Shown in pieces: positions 38,423 to 51,898 of a stretch of 64,000 bases of DNA. The notes beneath the pieces are model-generated. The model saw nothing but the letters and a program-made list of their open reading frames with translations, was not told where the DNA came from and made no database searches. Origin of the DNA: Glandiceps talaboti (lineage: Eukaryota; Hemichordata; Enteropneusta; Spengelidae). Each line of letters starts with the position of its first letter. The stretch's first letter is position 1. A program made the translations under genes and the position numbers. The stretch spans positions 23,118,929 through 23,182,928 of the forward strand of contig NC_135565.1 in the NCBI RefSeq assembly GCF_964340395.1, given 5' to 3'.

Positions 38423-40259
38423 TATCGCAAGTGATATCACAACACATGTAGTATGATGACATTATACAGAGTTTACAGGTAATTGAATAAATGATTATTG
38501 ATAATCTCGGTATAAATATTGGATATAGTTTCAAAATGCTTACTATTACTATGAATGCAATGCACTGCTCTAAATTCAACTGTTAGGCAAAACTTTAAAG
38601 TCAACCTAGATGAATGTACAGAGAAAGGTCTTCTCTGTATTTTCCCTCAACTATAGGAATCGTCCTTCATTGACATGGCGATTTGACTCATAGCGGTAAG
38701 GCTATCGAACTGAGATACCAACCAGTAGTTTTTGCCGCTCCTATAGATAGATAACAGTTACTGTTGTTCTCTCTGGCAAGACAATATATCTTGTGGACCT
38801 GTCGAATTTCCACTGAAATGAGTCCACAGCAATGGAACAAAGAGACTTTAATATCATAATAAATGATTGACAATATACAAAGATGTCATGATAAGATGAT
38901 GGTATAAACATGTAAAGATAGCAACTCTTTCAAATAAACACACTATTGATCATTTTGACGAACAAGTTGGCAGTAAGCTGTTCTGGTAATTGTCGATACC
39001 CCTAGAAAAAAACAATAAAATGACATTCAAAAGACCAGTACATTTAGGACATTTACATCCTCAGACAAAGGTTGAAAGGAAATATTTTAATGATGTTAAA
39101 GGAGAAGTGGTTAAAAGTAGTGAAGAATAAAATAATCGAGTTTCATTTTGAAATTAAGGTTTCATAATATTTACTTTCTTAATTCTGAAATTTACTTTTC
39201 TGTTCTAAATTTCAACTACTTCAGAGAAGTGTACGAACTACAGATTAACGTTATATATAGCACTGGTCACTTTCTTCCTCTGAAGTACCGATTGGGTCCC
39301 CCTTACATCTAATCAGTATTCGATTGAATATATCTATGTGTATAATATACACAGCTGGAAATCCGTGTCTATTATTGTACTATCCCCGTCGAGTTCACAG
39401 AATGACAGGATTACCACACCTCACTCCTTCTAAGAGTATGTGACGATAAAGTATGCACGGATAATGATATAAAAGAGCCTTCAATAATTACAAAGGGAGG
39501 AGTGGGGAATTATAGGGTGGGTCACTGTTTACAAATCCGTCCTTGGGGAGGGCCATATAAGAAGACGGCAGTTAGGAGAGCGTCACATTTTACATTTACT
39601 TATTGTTTTATCTGTCTTTGCATTATTTCGTCATTTTGCCATAATCCCACTGGTTCTAAATCATGGTGCTATCATATCCTACCATTGAAAAGTGATATCA
39701 TAACATGTTGGAGAAATGCATTGAATTAGTGTGGCAATATATTTGGGATCGATAATGTGGTGGGGTGGAGATGTTGACCTCGGCCTGGTTGTCAGTTGCG
39801 TTGCATCTACTCTCTGGGAGTTGTGGTCTTCAATTCAATGAATAGATCCAAACACAGGCATTTGATTTAATATAAACACAAACGCACTGTGATGGTAATA
39901 GTGGGAAAAAAACAAATGTATTGATAACTATCAATCTTATTACAGAAAAAATTGTGTTGGAGATGAACCCTGGACCTCCAGACTACTAATGCTGAGGGCT
40001 AAGGGACTGGACAGAAATGACAGGGGTGGGTCGGTGTTTTTTGGGGTGGGTCACTATTTTCTGCGTAAGGGATTAGGGGGTCACTGATTTTTGTATATGC
40101 ATTTAGGGGTGCCCACTAATTTTTAAGCAATGACAGGTTGATAGTCAATCAAATAAAAAAAATACTGATAGCCATGAAAAGAGAACAAGGTTTAATATAT
40201 AAATGTTTTATCAACTCACAACTAAAGTGGTTGTGTGAAAATGAATTATCAAACAGGTT

Positions 40260-40605
40260 GTTAATCCTTGTCATACGGTTACGAAGGTAAGACAATACTT
40301 GGAACATCTAGAACATCTCCAGACCATGTGATGTATGAGGAAAAGCCAAAACCGCAAGAAAAGTGAAAAAAGAAGATATGAAGAAGACATACAGTGATAT
40401 TGATTGGAAATCTTTGTATGAGAGTGGCCTACTCAGGAAGGAAAAAAGTAGCAGTGCTCAACATTTACATAGTTGCTCATAAGCTTGGGGATGTGAAGAC
40501 AATGCAGAAAGGGGAGAAGTAAAAACTGATAAATGCACGCATTGCACAAAGCCTGTAAGAGATGACACACAATGCTATTGATCGAGTGGATACCATGGAC
40601 ACTGG

Positions 40606-40638
<33 letters not shown>

Positions 40639-40810
40639 CAGCAGTTTGGAGGATGATTTGATGTGTGAACTTTGAGGTGATTCAACTGAAAACACAGAAG
40701 AGGATCCACATGTAGAAGATGGATTCGCATATTGCAGTGATTCTGAGAGTTTCCAACCTATGCTACTAAACAGATATGGCAGAAAAACAACTGCATACTG
40801 GATGCGACAG

Positions 40811-40842
<32 letters not shown>

Positions 40843-41035
40843 GGGGGGGGGGGGCTGACATTACTATGTTTTACAGTGAAGGTGCAGTTTCAGGACAACT
40901 TAGTGTGTTGAATTGTATTTGTGAACTCATTAGAGTTTGTCCGGGTCACTTTTTCATGCATGGTAGAGGGAGTGGGTCAGAATTCATTGTGCAAAGATTT
41001 CACCCCGCCTGTAATTTATGTTCAGCCCCTAACAA
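40260..41035 (+). pseudogene. Decayed coding fragment, copy 2
   Basis: Block-2 counterpart of 33,905-34,670. It extends a little further upstream (basic stretch, then TYSDIDWKSLYESGLLRK). It has the same Asp run, SSLEDDLMCEL, SFQPMLLNRYGRKTTAYWMR and GQLSVLNCICELIRVCPGHF stretches, again in several frames, with a poly-T/poly-G insert. Confidence 0.5.
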
Positions 41036-41059
41036 TTAAAATGCATTTCATTTAAATAG

Positions 41060-41405
41060 GGGGTGTCATATTTTAGAGAAAGGAAATGGAGGGAGACTCA
41101 TGTTTTAGCACAACCTTTTAGCACTGAAGGCTCCCTTACTGGTTAACAGTCGGTAAGGAACACACACAACAAACAATCTAGAAACCTGTCGAATTCACCT
41201 GAAGATGGCCATACTATGTGTATTTGTCATGTACTGTTATAATGATGTTATATTTGTCATGTACTGTTATAATCATAACATTGTCAATGTGACGTCACTA
41301 ATACGTCAATGGTACCGTATTATCTTTATGAATCGTATTGAAAATATTGTATGAATCTTTTTTTCAATACTTGCTGCAACGCTTTTCCTCCATGAAGACG
41401 ATCTC

Positions 41406-41436
<31 letters not shown>

Positions 41437-41465
41437 CATACATACATACATACACACACACACAT

Positions 41466-41512
<47 letters not shown>

Positions 41513-42815
41513 TACATACATACATACATACATACATACATACATACATACATACATACATACATACACAGTGCAATGTAAGTGAAGCTTTGATTGTGAA
41601 ACAGTCAAGGGTTAATTACACGACATGTTCCGTAAATATTGTGGTAGCTTGGTAATACATGTATATATGTATACTGTACAGTTATGTTTTGAACTCATAC
41701 GTGAAGTAATATTACATAATGAAAGAAACAGGGACAAACAAATAACACCGTTCAGACAATTCTATATGCCATTGTTGAAGAAAAGGATAGTTTCTTCCAT
41801 CAAAATCCAAAACACAAAAAACTACTATCCACAATTTTCAAATTAGGATGACCTCCCTACTGCCAATTTCACAAATAGGGTGACCCCCCCCCCCTGCATA
41901 TACCAATCCACTGCCCCCTCCCCCAGAAGAAACTGACCGGTCATTAATGTCCCGTAAAGACAGATGTAATTTAACATGCAGAACACATATCTCACCAGAA
42001 GAGGGCAGCAGATGATAACGAGCATTAAGAGAAAACATTTTTTACGGGTCTCACGGTAAATTTCAAGCGTCCTGATTGGTTTATTCGACGACGGAGTGTC
42101 CTACCCCCTTTCACACTGTATTTCTGGCTTTATATAATCGACAATCCCAAGCATGTAATGAGTTAAAGTCAAGACACAAGGAAAAAGTACATTTAAATGT
42201 GACCCATACATATTCAGTTGACTTCGGATTTCTCCGGAATTGTTGTCTCATTCCCCTGGTGTATGATAGTTCAGAGTCGCATAGTCGACTGAATGGCCCA
42301 TGCTGTTCAAAACCATAATGCTAATGGGTATAGTTGTGGATTGGTCGGTTTCCATAACTTTCATTTGTACAGGAATATTGATAAATTATCCAAAATTGAG
42401 TTGTTTAACGTTCGAAGTGACTACAATGTACACAGTGTAACAAGTTACATAATCACGCCTGGACTGACCTCAATCACTCGCACTACTCGCGTACATACAC
42501 CACACATTTAGTTCAGGTACCTTACGTGCGGATTAATATATTACATGCATGGTATTGACTATTTATGGAAGTACAATTTGTAATGATAAAATAATATCCT
42601 TGCAGCGTTTTTAATGGACATGACAAACTGTAATACTAAGTTAGTGTAGAGAAAATTAAAACACACAATTTACAATCATTTTTTGGTAAACCATCAGATT
42701 TATTCAGTGATACACTCACAACTTCAGCAGTGTTGTGACATACATAACTTTGAAACTTTGATTTTAACATTAATTTTATGGTGTCGGCTTTGATTGATAT
42801 CGGTACAATATCTGA
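41060..42815. other. Block-2-specific sequence
   Basis: This interval is not shared with block 1, apart from related CATA repeats. It includes a CATA/CACA array (41,409-41,569), a duplicated TATTTGTCATGTACTGTTAT (about 41,220-41,275) and a poly-C tract near 41,885. No gene is supported. Confidence 0.6.
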
Positions 42816-43814
42816 AAAGTGTTAGAATTTCCTTAGGTTGTCATCATGGTGATTGTGGAAGAGTCAGAAAGTGTCAACAAACTCACTGTCGCAGTTTTTG
42901 GACACATACAGACAAGTCCACAATCATCAATATTTTCTGGAATTGTTATATTGTCATGTTAAAGAATTCGCAAGAAAGATGAAGTTCACATTTTCCGAAA
43001 TTAAGGGCTGATTTTTGAGCCGTGAATATTATATCATATTTATTTTTGACAGACAAAGGTCAAAGTCTAGTGTGACACAGATAAGTCGATTTCGAGATAA
43101 AAAGTTCAAAGGTTACAGCCATAGTATTTTAGAGGGGCTTTTCCAAAATCTGAAACTTCATTACATTATTCACCAGCTCAGTGCGCTCTGGGTAAGAAAA
43201 CTCCATATTGTTTGCAGTAAACTTTGCAACACTGTTTAATCAATCCAAATGCTTTATGGAATACCATACAAATACACTTACATTGGACTGTATTTACATG
43301 AATTCGCTGAATGACGAGGAAATTTTACGACAGTTTGCTCTGAAATTCTGCGATGATCTGAAAACAGAAGCGATTACGGCGCATTGCAAATATTTCTTTC
43401 AGGGAATGTCATCGACAAAGTTATTAAAAGGTATTTTCACACTGATGTATGTTTTTGTGCACAACATTCATTTTGTTACATACAAATAGCAAGTATTACC
43501 ACAGTATAATGACACACGTTTGATTTGAATTATTTTATGTTAAATGGTATTTAAGCACGCCCAATTAGCGATAATTACAATAAGGTTCTTATACTTATAT
43601 ATTCATAAACATAACCAGTGCTAAGCTTCAAACTGTAACAACTGGAAGTTTGAAGTAGTTGTGTGTGTAAAACTTTAACCTTTACACCTCCTACCCAACA
43701 ACCAAAAGTGACATTCCTCTAACGTCATCCACCTATTTGTATTATTATTATGTAATATTAAACCCCTTGATATATAATAATAATAATTATTATTATTATA
43801 ATTAAGTAATACTA

Positions 43815-43818
43815 CTAC

Positions 43819-43876
<58 letters not shown>
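43815..43876. repeat. (TAA)n microsatellite
   Basis: About 20 TAA units downstream of C1q copy 3. A shorter, degenerate form lies downstream of copy 2 (36,040-36,100). Confidence 0.9.
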
Positions 43877-43877
<1 letters not shown>

Positions 43878-43976
43878 TAATAGATATAATAATGTATAAT
43901 AATAACTTTAATAATAAGATAAAAAATAATAAAATATTCAGAGTAATCAAGATTTTTAGGCGTTGATATTAACTTC

Positions 43977-44510
43977 TTAAGACGAACATAACTCATAGAC
44001 CAGGAAACCACTGAAGTTGGATACTGCTGAACTATGTGAAATTAGACGCTGGTTGTTTCCCAATAGAACCAATTTGACAAGATCGCCAGCTTTCAGTTGT
44101 AGAATTACGTTATTTGTAGCAGTATCACCTTCATCATAGTCACTATTTTCTTCTACTGTGAACTTGGTGTTGGTGTAGTTGTCATTTATATACAGCTTGA
44201 CGACTAGACTCCGGCCAACTCTGTCACGATGTTGAATGTTAACGGTTAAGAAATAGAAACCACTGATGGGAACAGTAAAAATTCCTCTTTCAGTGTTAAA
44301 CACTTCATTGGTATTCGCAAACACTTTATCGTAGACAATCGTAGTGTCTTCTGTGAATGGGCCAAAGCTTTTTGTGAGGGCCACCGAGAAAGCCACCCCA
44401 TTCTTGATGGTGACAGGGTCGCTTCTTTCCACCATTTCACAGTAAACACTGTGTTCTCCCAAACATGAAATTGTCAAGCAAGCAACCATCGTGATAAAAT
44501 GTCGAATCAT
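43977..44510 (-). CDS. Secreted C1q-domain protein, copy 3
   Basis: Intronless, 177 aa, start at 44,510. Signal peptide MIRHFITMVACLTISCLG, then a C1q domain with VAFSVALT, YDKVFANTNEVFN, GIFTVPISGFYF, LYINDNYTN, NNVILQLKAGDLV and FSGFLVYE. It is closest to copy 2. Differences cluster in the loops, notably the acidic EENSDYDEGD segment. No collagen and no introns. A kappaB-like site lies at 44,560-44,569. It is the last of three same-strand intact copies. Confidence 0.88.
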   Translation of the reverse strand: MIRHFITMVACLTISCLGEHSVYCEMVERSDPVTIKNGVAFSVALTKSFGPFTEDTTIVYDKVFANTNEVFNTERGIFTVPISGFYFLTVNIQHRDRVGRSLVVKLYINDNYTNTKFTVEENSDYDEGDTATNNVILQLKAGDLVKLVLLGNNQRLISHSSAVSNFSGFLVYELCSS

Positions 44511-44559
44511 TTTGCTTCTTTAAGTCTGTGTTGAGATTCTGCGATGTGCTGGGATTCTT

Positions 44560-44569
44560 GGAAAGTTCC
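44560..44569. promoter_or_regulatory. kappaB-like palindrome upstream of C1q copy 3
   Basis: GGAAAGTTCC, 50 bp upstream of the ATG, at the same place as in copies 1 and 2. Confidence 0.4.
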
Positions 44570-46091
44570 GTATCTAGTAAGAATATTTAAAAAGAAAACA
44601 TTGGAAGTTTACTTTTATTTGACATGTTTCAATTTCAAGAATGCAGACACGAAAAGGGTAATTTGTACATGTACATATAAGATGGCAAATTTATTAATTA
44701 CAAATTAATTATCTTTGGAAATATTTTCTATGTTTATAATACCTTTACAACACCTTCTTGCCTATACATTTTATATAGCAGTTACAAACGTACTGAGACA
44801 AGGAAACACAATCCCTTTTTCATACAAAAATTCTGGACCCTCCGCATTTTATTGGAAGGCTGCAGGTTTCATATCACGAATACATCACTTCCCATAACGA
44901 AACGTTCAGACTAACAATTACTGTGATACAAGGTGAATATAGACGTTTTGAGGTGTAAATAAGATACCAAATGTATTCTAATTACTGACCGTGTTTAACA
45001 ACCACTTAGAAGACCTCGAGCTCAAAGCAACTACTTGGCAATAGTACATAAACAATACAGATTCGATTACTTAATTTATAGTACATCTACTGAAAAAGAC
45101 ATTACTATTAAGGTACTATATGTGTTAACACGGCCAAATATGATTTCAGTGCCGTCAAAGGTGCGAATTGATAGCCAGGTCATCGCATTAGTTTCATCTT
45201 ATCAATTGATACATACGGATTATGCGAAACTTATATAAAAATATGACAAAATTAAGTTTGAGTTTTATTCAATGGGCCAACATGTAAAACACAGTAGACT
45301 ATTGGATTATAAAATGAATGTATCAATATTATTTAGTGTAAGCTACTTACCAGACAGGGACTTGATTGACGAGTTTCTTCGATTCAACGTTGTATGCAAC
45401 AACCTCGTCTCACAGCGAGAGTAGTGGTTAAAAATATTCATTTCCCCCATCATGCACTCCGAAAGAGTACCTTCATAGAAAGCCGTTCTATCATTTAGAT
45501 TCCGCCCACACTGTTTATATCAGCTTTTGGCAACAACAAATTACCAACAACCCTGTTACAACGTCAGAGCAGGATAAAAAATTATATAAGAATATTAAGT
45601 GTGGCTAGGTTTCTTTAATAGTACACTCTTTTCGATTAGGGGGCAGTGATACAGCATGGAACAGCCCATATGATAGTTTGAACACGATTAAAAGTATTAA
45701 AGATATAAATTTGTTATTTTGACACCTCTCTCGTGTTATTCTATACTTTCATTATACTGTCATACCAGTGAAATATACAAACTTTACACTTTTATCCTCT
45801 CGGGTATTCAAAGGTTGAAAACAAAGAATAACATATTTAGATTTTACATACAACTGTCAAGAAATGTGCTGGTTGTTAAGTAGTCTTGGTCTTTCTGCCT
45901 TACTTATACGTTTTGGATCGAATGTTACAAAACGGTTAATTTTCCGTTAGTGTACGCAGGCACTGTTTGTACCATTCCTACACTGTGGTTGAAAACACAG
46001 TGTTAAACCATAACACAAGATTGTTACCACGGTAACAACAGTAAATTATTTATATTATTATTATTAAATATATAAGCTTTTGAAGTAACGA

Positions 46092-46101
<10 letters not shown>

Positions 46102-46139
<38 letters not shown>

Positions 46140-46201
46140 TGAGTGAGTGAGTGAGTGAGTGAGTGAGTGAGTGAGTGAGTGAGTGAGTGAGTGAGTGAGT
46201 G
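46102..46201. repeat. (GT)n-(GAGT)n microsatellite
   Basis: GT dinucleotides merge into about 15 GAGT units, at the place where block 1 carries its 35-bp array. Confidence 0.95.
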
Positions 46202-47364
46202 ATATCACAACACGTGTTTAATATGATGACATATACCGAATTTAGAATGAATTGAACTTAATGATTGTTAATAATATTAATATTCTGGGATATAGCTTTG
46301 AGATGTACAAGAAATGCGAGCTTTGAGTATGAATACAATGCACTGCTGTAAATTCAACTATTAGTCAACCTAGATAAATGTACAGAGAAAAATCTTCTGT
46401 GGATTTTCCCTGAACTAAAGTTATCGTCCTTCAACCACTTAGCGATTTGACCAATAGCTGTAAGGCTATCGACCTTATATACCAACCAGTATTATTTTTT
46501 TGCCGTTCCTATAGATAACTCTTATTCTCGCCGGCATGACAATATATCTTGTGGACCTGTCGAATTTCCAATGAAATGAGACCACAGCAATGGAACAAAG
46601 AGACTTTAATATCATAATAAATGATTGACAATATACAAAGATATCATGACAAGATGATGGTATAAACATGTAAAGATAGCAACTCTTTCAAATAAACATA
46701 CTATTGATCATTTTGAGGAACAAGTTGGCAGTAAGCTGTTCTGATAACTGTCGGTACCCCTAGAAAACAGACTGAATAAGAAATTCTGGTCGATATTAAA
46801 TATTAAAGGTGTAGTGATTGAAAATAAAATAAAAATGAAATAAAAATAAAATAATAAAATGTGTCAGTTTATATTCAAAACTAACTTCATACGATCCAGA
46901 ATAGTATTCGTGTAACTTGTTTAACTTTATAGTATATTTCAACTACTGCAGAGTTATAGTAGTAGCTGTATGTTTTCAATCCTTTCATGGAATACTTCCT
47001 ATTATACGCCATTTCACGGATGCGTGCGTTTGAGATCATAGTTCTTGTAAAAATATTGCTATACGTTCTAGACATATCTACTGTATGTACTAAGTTGCCT
47101 TTCTGGCTATTAACTAATCAGATAAGTGACGACAAAGTCAGGTTCGGAAGTCAATCGCTTAAAACATCCAGGGTGACATTCAACTGATGGAACAGCAGCA
47201 CGATGGAATGCTCACTATTTGAAGCTGTTTGAATGGAATATTAGTCATATGGTTTAGGTTTAATCTGTATGTTGTTGCAGATTATTAGACCAAAGGACCA
47301 AGCCATTTGAAGACAATTTATCAGGTAGGAACCTTTCTACAGCTATACTAATGTTACAGTAATG

Positions 47365-47475
<111 letters not shown>

Positions 47476-47861
47476 ATATTTCATTTTACTTTCGCCAAAG
47501 TAGAGTGCTCATTCAGCTTCGAGAGCAATACATACATATATTTTTTGTGTACACTCTGCCGTTATGAAACCTCCTAACAGTGCACATACACCTTTGCTCT
47601 GTACCACGGTCGCGTGTGGGCTAGATATATATTTGAGAGATTGATAAATACATGTATTCCAAGACCTCTACATTTTATTTCTGTACACTGTAATTGCTAG
47701 TGTTAGCGTTTGCTTTACGCGATAGGTGCATCATCAATTTCAATTCTCACCTTGACTAGATCTTCACTGGGCATTCAGACACAAATGGTAATAAGGCAAA
47801 ACATATGCAATTGAGGAAATGAAAATAAACGAGTGATGATTAAATTCGACGAATGTTACAG

Positions 47862-47937
47862 TTTGTGTTTGTGTTTGTGTTTGTGTTTGTGTTTGTGTTT
47901 GTGTTTGTGTTTGTGTTTGTGTTTGTGTTTGTGTTTT
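47862..47937. repeat. (GTGTTT)n hexamer array
   Basis: About 12 perfect hexamer units. Confidence 0.95.
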
Positions 47938-48287
47938 GATGTGTCAACTAAGTGACTGAACTGTACATTTAATAGATAAATATTTATCATAAAATTATTT
48001 AGTTTTGTGATTCCAATACAAGCGATAATTAAAAGGAAGCGTCTACAGAAATCAAAATCGTATTCAACAAACAATAATACTAGACATGTAACTACTATGT
48101 CACACACAACTCTGGTTATACGGAAACGTCGGAAAATTCCTGTTTTCTAGGGGACAAGATGATACTAGATGATAAACGTTTTGAATTGCTCCCTCTGAAA
48201 TATTTTAGGTTATTCGGCTCGAGAATTGTAAGTTTTAACTGCAAGTTAATGAGACTTTATGTAGACTATTTCATCACGATTTCGTAC

Positions 48288-48420
48288 TGTATTGTATTGT
48301 ATTGCATTGCATTGTATTGTATTGTATTGTATTGTATTGTATTGTATTGTATTGTATTGTATCGTATCGTATCGTATCGTATCGTATCGTATCGTATCGT
48401 ATTGTATTGTATTGTATTGC
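48288..48420. repeat. ATTGT/ATCGT pentamer array
   Basis: Blocks of ATTGT and ATCGT pentamers, with the ATCGT variant forming one homogeneous inner block. That fits stepwise local expansion. Confidence 0.95.
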
Positions 48421-51400
48421 TTTATAACTAAATGTAAGTATTCGTTTTTTTAAGTTCAACGACGCTCAGACGCATCGGCTAGCTTTATAGTCGTTTGGGT
48501 TAATAATCTAATCTAATCTAATCTAATCTAATCTAATCTAAGCTAAGCTAAGCTAAGCTAAGCTAATAAGCTTTCGGACTCAGCTTGCACCACTTTAGAA
48601 GATAATTCGAAATGATATGAAATGAATATTAATCGTATTGAAAGACAACACAGATTGAAATCGTCAAAAACAGCAAGGCGCATTGCCTTTCTTGGCCAAC
48701 GGCACACACGCTACAGTACATATTAGCCACCGATAAGATCATAACCATTACAACGGTCAACTTGAAGGGTTTCGACTCTTAACTTTACTTAATAACAAAG
48801 ATCAACAAAAATGTTGGATTTATGGCAGTTATGGTTGATAATTTCCATTGCACACATAGTATATATTTATAAGTTGACTACAAAAAGAAATCTTGTTCAA
48901 AACACATTTGACTACATTGTTTCACAAGTACTTTGTTTGCAGGGAAATATCACAAAACTCCTGTTCAATCTGATCTTTCTGTCTCTTAACACTGTAGTCG
49001 GGATTTAAGTCCACTCAGGGTTTGATTGAATTTGTTATAGCACTACATATGTAAAGAAAAATCGTGTCCGTTTAGTTCGATTCTGCTAAATCTGACTATA
49101 ATTTTATGTACGAATATCTTTCGTATATTGTAGTGGTGTTTTGTTTTTTGATTTGTTTAAACTTTATTTTGTTTTAAAATTTGTTGTTGTTGTTATTGTT
49201 GTTGTTGTTAATTTTGTTTTGGGAGCCTCTTCCTAAGCAAAGGATCAAATGTATTCAAACCAGATAAAAGACATGAGTTGACAAATAGACAATGTAATCT
49301 TGGATCCAAATACAAATTCGTAATAAAGAATACTTAGCTTACACTCTAACGTCATGTGTTCAACACATACTAGAACACTTAATTTTAACACTTTTTTAAT
49401 GCAGTGTATGTGTTCAGAAAAAAAAACTTGAATGCATGTGTTCAGATTTAGAACATAGAGTGTCTTTATTTGAACACATAACATATGTTCAAAATCATAT
49501 GAAATAGAACGCTGATGATGCATCAGCATACTGTAACAATTTTACCTGTGTTCAGAGCAAGTATACAGAATGCGCATGTGTTCTGGAAACCAGACCAAAC
49601 TGAACACATGCGACGCGTCCTAGCGTCAAAACGTTTAGAGAGTAGAATTGATGAAAATGTCTAAACTATTATCATGTTGCTTAACTTGAAAACTCAATTT
49701 CTTCTATAAGATTATCTTGATGTCTTTTCACATATGGATAGTATATATTATGGGATAGCGATAGCAACTTGTAATAAACTGTTTTTGGAGCATTTGAGAC
49801 TCAAAATGAGTGAGAATGGATGTATTATAGGTTGTGGTCATTACCCACATTCTGTTTCTATTCATGTTTTCTGTACTTGCTGACTGGTTGTGGTCATTAC
49901 CCACATTCTGTTTCTATTCATGTTTTCTGTACTTGCTGACTGGTTGTGTATCGGTAATCATGTTGTTTATCGACAGTAATTGACACCATACACCTGTGCA
50001 TACACTATAAACGATTCTTTCTCCATGCCCCATGTAAGTTTGTGCAACCCATGCAAAAGATTAAAATTATTAATTACTTTGAAAATGTCATTTTACCCTA
50101 ATAAAAGCCAGGTGCATACGTATAAACTTTGAATTGAAAAACGACTTGATATTTCATGATTCTATGGTTCTGACTACACACATCTCTGCTTACCTCTCAC
50201 TCGTCACTAATGACGCACCATATATTTGACTGCCAATACAAGTATCATATTGGGTCGACGACTCGACCCCAGCAAGGTAAACACCAATCGTCATCTGGTA
50301 AAGGAAAGTTTCGAAGTTGTGAAATCTTCCAGGCAAAAATGAATTTTAAAAAATAGACATGCATACATATCCCTACAACACACACGGCCTTCAGACACGT
50401 GCCTGTAATTTCAATAAAGAAAACACACAATACACAATACACACCACTATTCAATCAATGTAGAAATAAAGGAAAATAAAATAAAACTGGAACTGCACAC
50501 ATTTGGCCTGATGTATGAACATAGCCCTACAAGACATACATTTATAATGGAATAAAGAATATATATTGTATATGTTATATCAATACTACACATCCACCCT
50601 TCCTTTGTTATTATGGGATGGTTCTTTATTCGCGAAATCAAGGAACCTGGAATAAAACACACACATTTCACCTGAAATACACACCTCGCCCTCAAATACA
50701 TACGGCACGAACGATTTATCATAATTAAGTCTATGTCTAGGAAGTCAAAGAAAATACGCGATTTAAAATGTAAAAGAGCACCGCCGCGGCCTGCAGTACT
50801 TTCCGCGACTCTATTGTCAGGTACTAGGTAATGTTCACGTTCCGTTCGAGTTTTGTTGACCCTGTCAACCTGTTACGGTGTTTCTTTAATATGTTCAGAA
50901 AACTATAGATGATTGCCCGCAATCGCGATCGCGATTGTTAAACTATCGTGCTATATACGATACTATACTACCGACTAGACTCGCACAGCAGTAGTTTATT
51001 AATAGTATGGTACAGTGTAGCGTACACACAGTGTGTGGCTACAGTTGGCGATACCCCTGTGAAATAAACGTACTTTAACAGTGTGGGTGTGAATTTGTAA
51101 TTTAATATATGATTGGAAATAGTATCATTTGGGTATGGATATTTTTTTTCAGAATTTCCCTGTTTTGAAAGATACCTCAGTTTTGTGGTTATACGCTATA
51201 ACACCAATGTCGAACATTGACCACCATTTTGATGACGTTTAAACGTGAATATCATGACGTTTAACACATTGAAAGTTATATTTCACGTTAAACGTCATCA
51301 AGAATGATTGATCTAGATCTAGGCATAAATATATATGATGAACATCCTATGCTAATATTGTGGGGGGGGGGGCAGGATTTGCTGCTATTACGTTCTAGAC

Positions 51401-51549
51401 TTGGCTTTGTTATTTCTGATAAAGAAAACAACCATAGTTCTCTTCAATGCGATATCGAAGATGTGATTAATGTGTGGTTGTTTTCTTGTATACTGCCATT
51501 GTGTTTCCGTATTCATTTTTACAGGTGAAGACTTGTGTTGTTTATAGCG

Positions 51550-51835
51550 ATGTTTTCGTTACGAATGTGTGGGTACTGTGTGATCACTATTATCATGGTG
51601 GTCCAAACAGAGTCTTTGCCAGTTGCCGCTAATGGAAAGGTACGGGATTTTGGTAAGTTGGCTGATATATTTTGGTAAGTTGGCTGATATATTTTGGTAA
51701 GTTGGCTGATATATTTCATGGACTGCAAAATTACTGTTATAGCGCCTTTCCCATAGTTGTGTTTATTTATTTATTTATTTATTTATCTATTTATTTATTT
51801 GTTTGTTTGTTTGTTTATTTGTGTCTGTGTGCGTG

Positions 51836-51898
<63 letters not shown>

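Larger units (their letters stand above)
27665..46780. repeat. Tandem direct segmental duplication carrying the C1q genes
   Basis: Three blocks in the same orientation, with C1q starts spaced about 7.3 and 7.8 kb. The order in the full unit is C1q (minus), upstream flank, minisatellite site, decayed fragment, microsatellites, noncoding segment, next C1q. Block 3 ends at about 46,780, where similarity to 39,010 stops. A fourth, partial block lies at 6,505-8,990. Confidence 0.85.

Noticed and set aside
39950-40010. tRNA-like A/B box pair on the minus strand (GGTTCATCTCC)
   Set aside because: Only a partial B-box match and no cloverleaf could be drawn. At most a SINE scrap.
43208-43489. 93-codon plus-strand frame with normal composition
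   Set aside because: The homologous segment of block 1 (about 35,460-35,700) has stops and no matching frame, so there is no sign of coding constraint.
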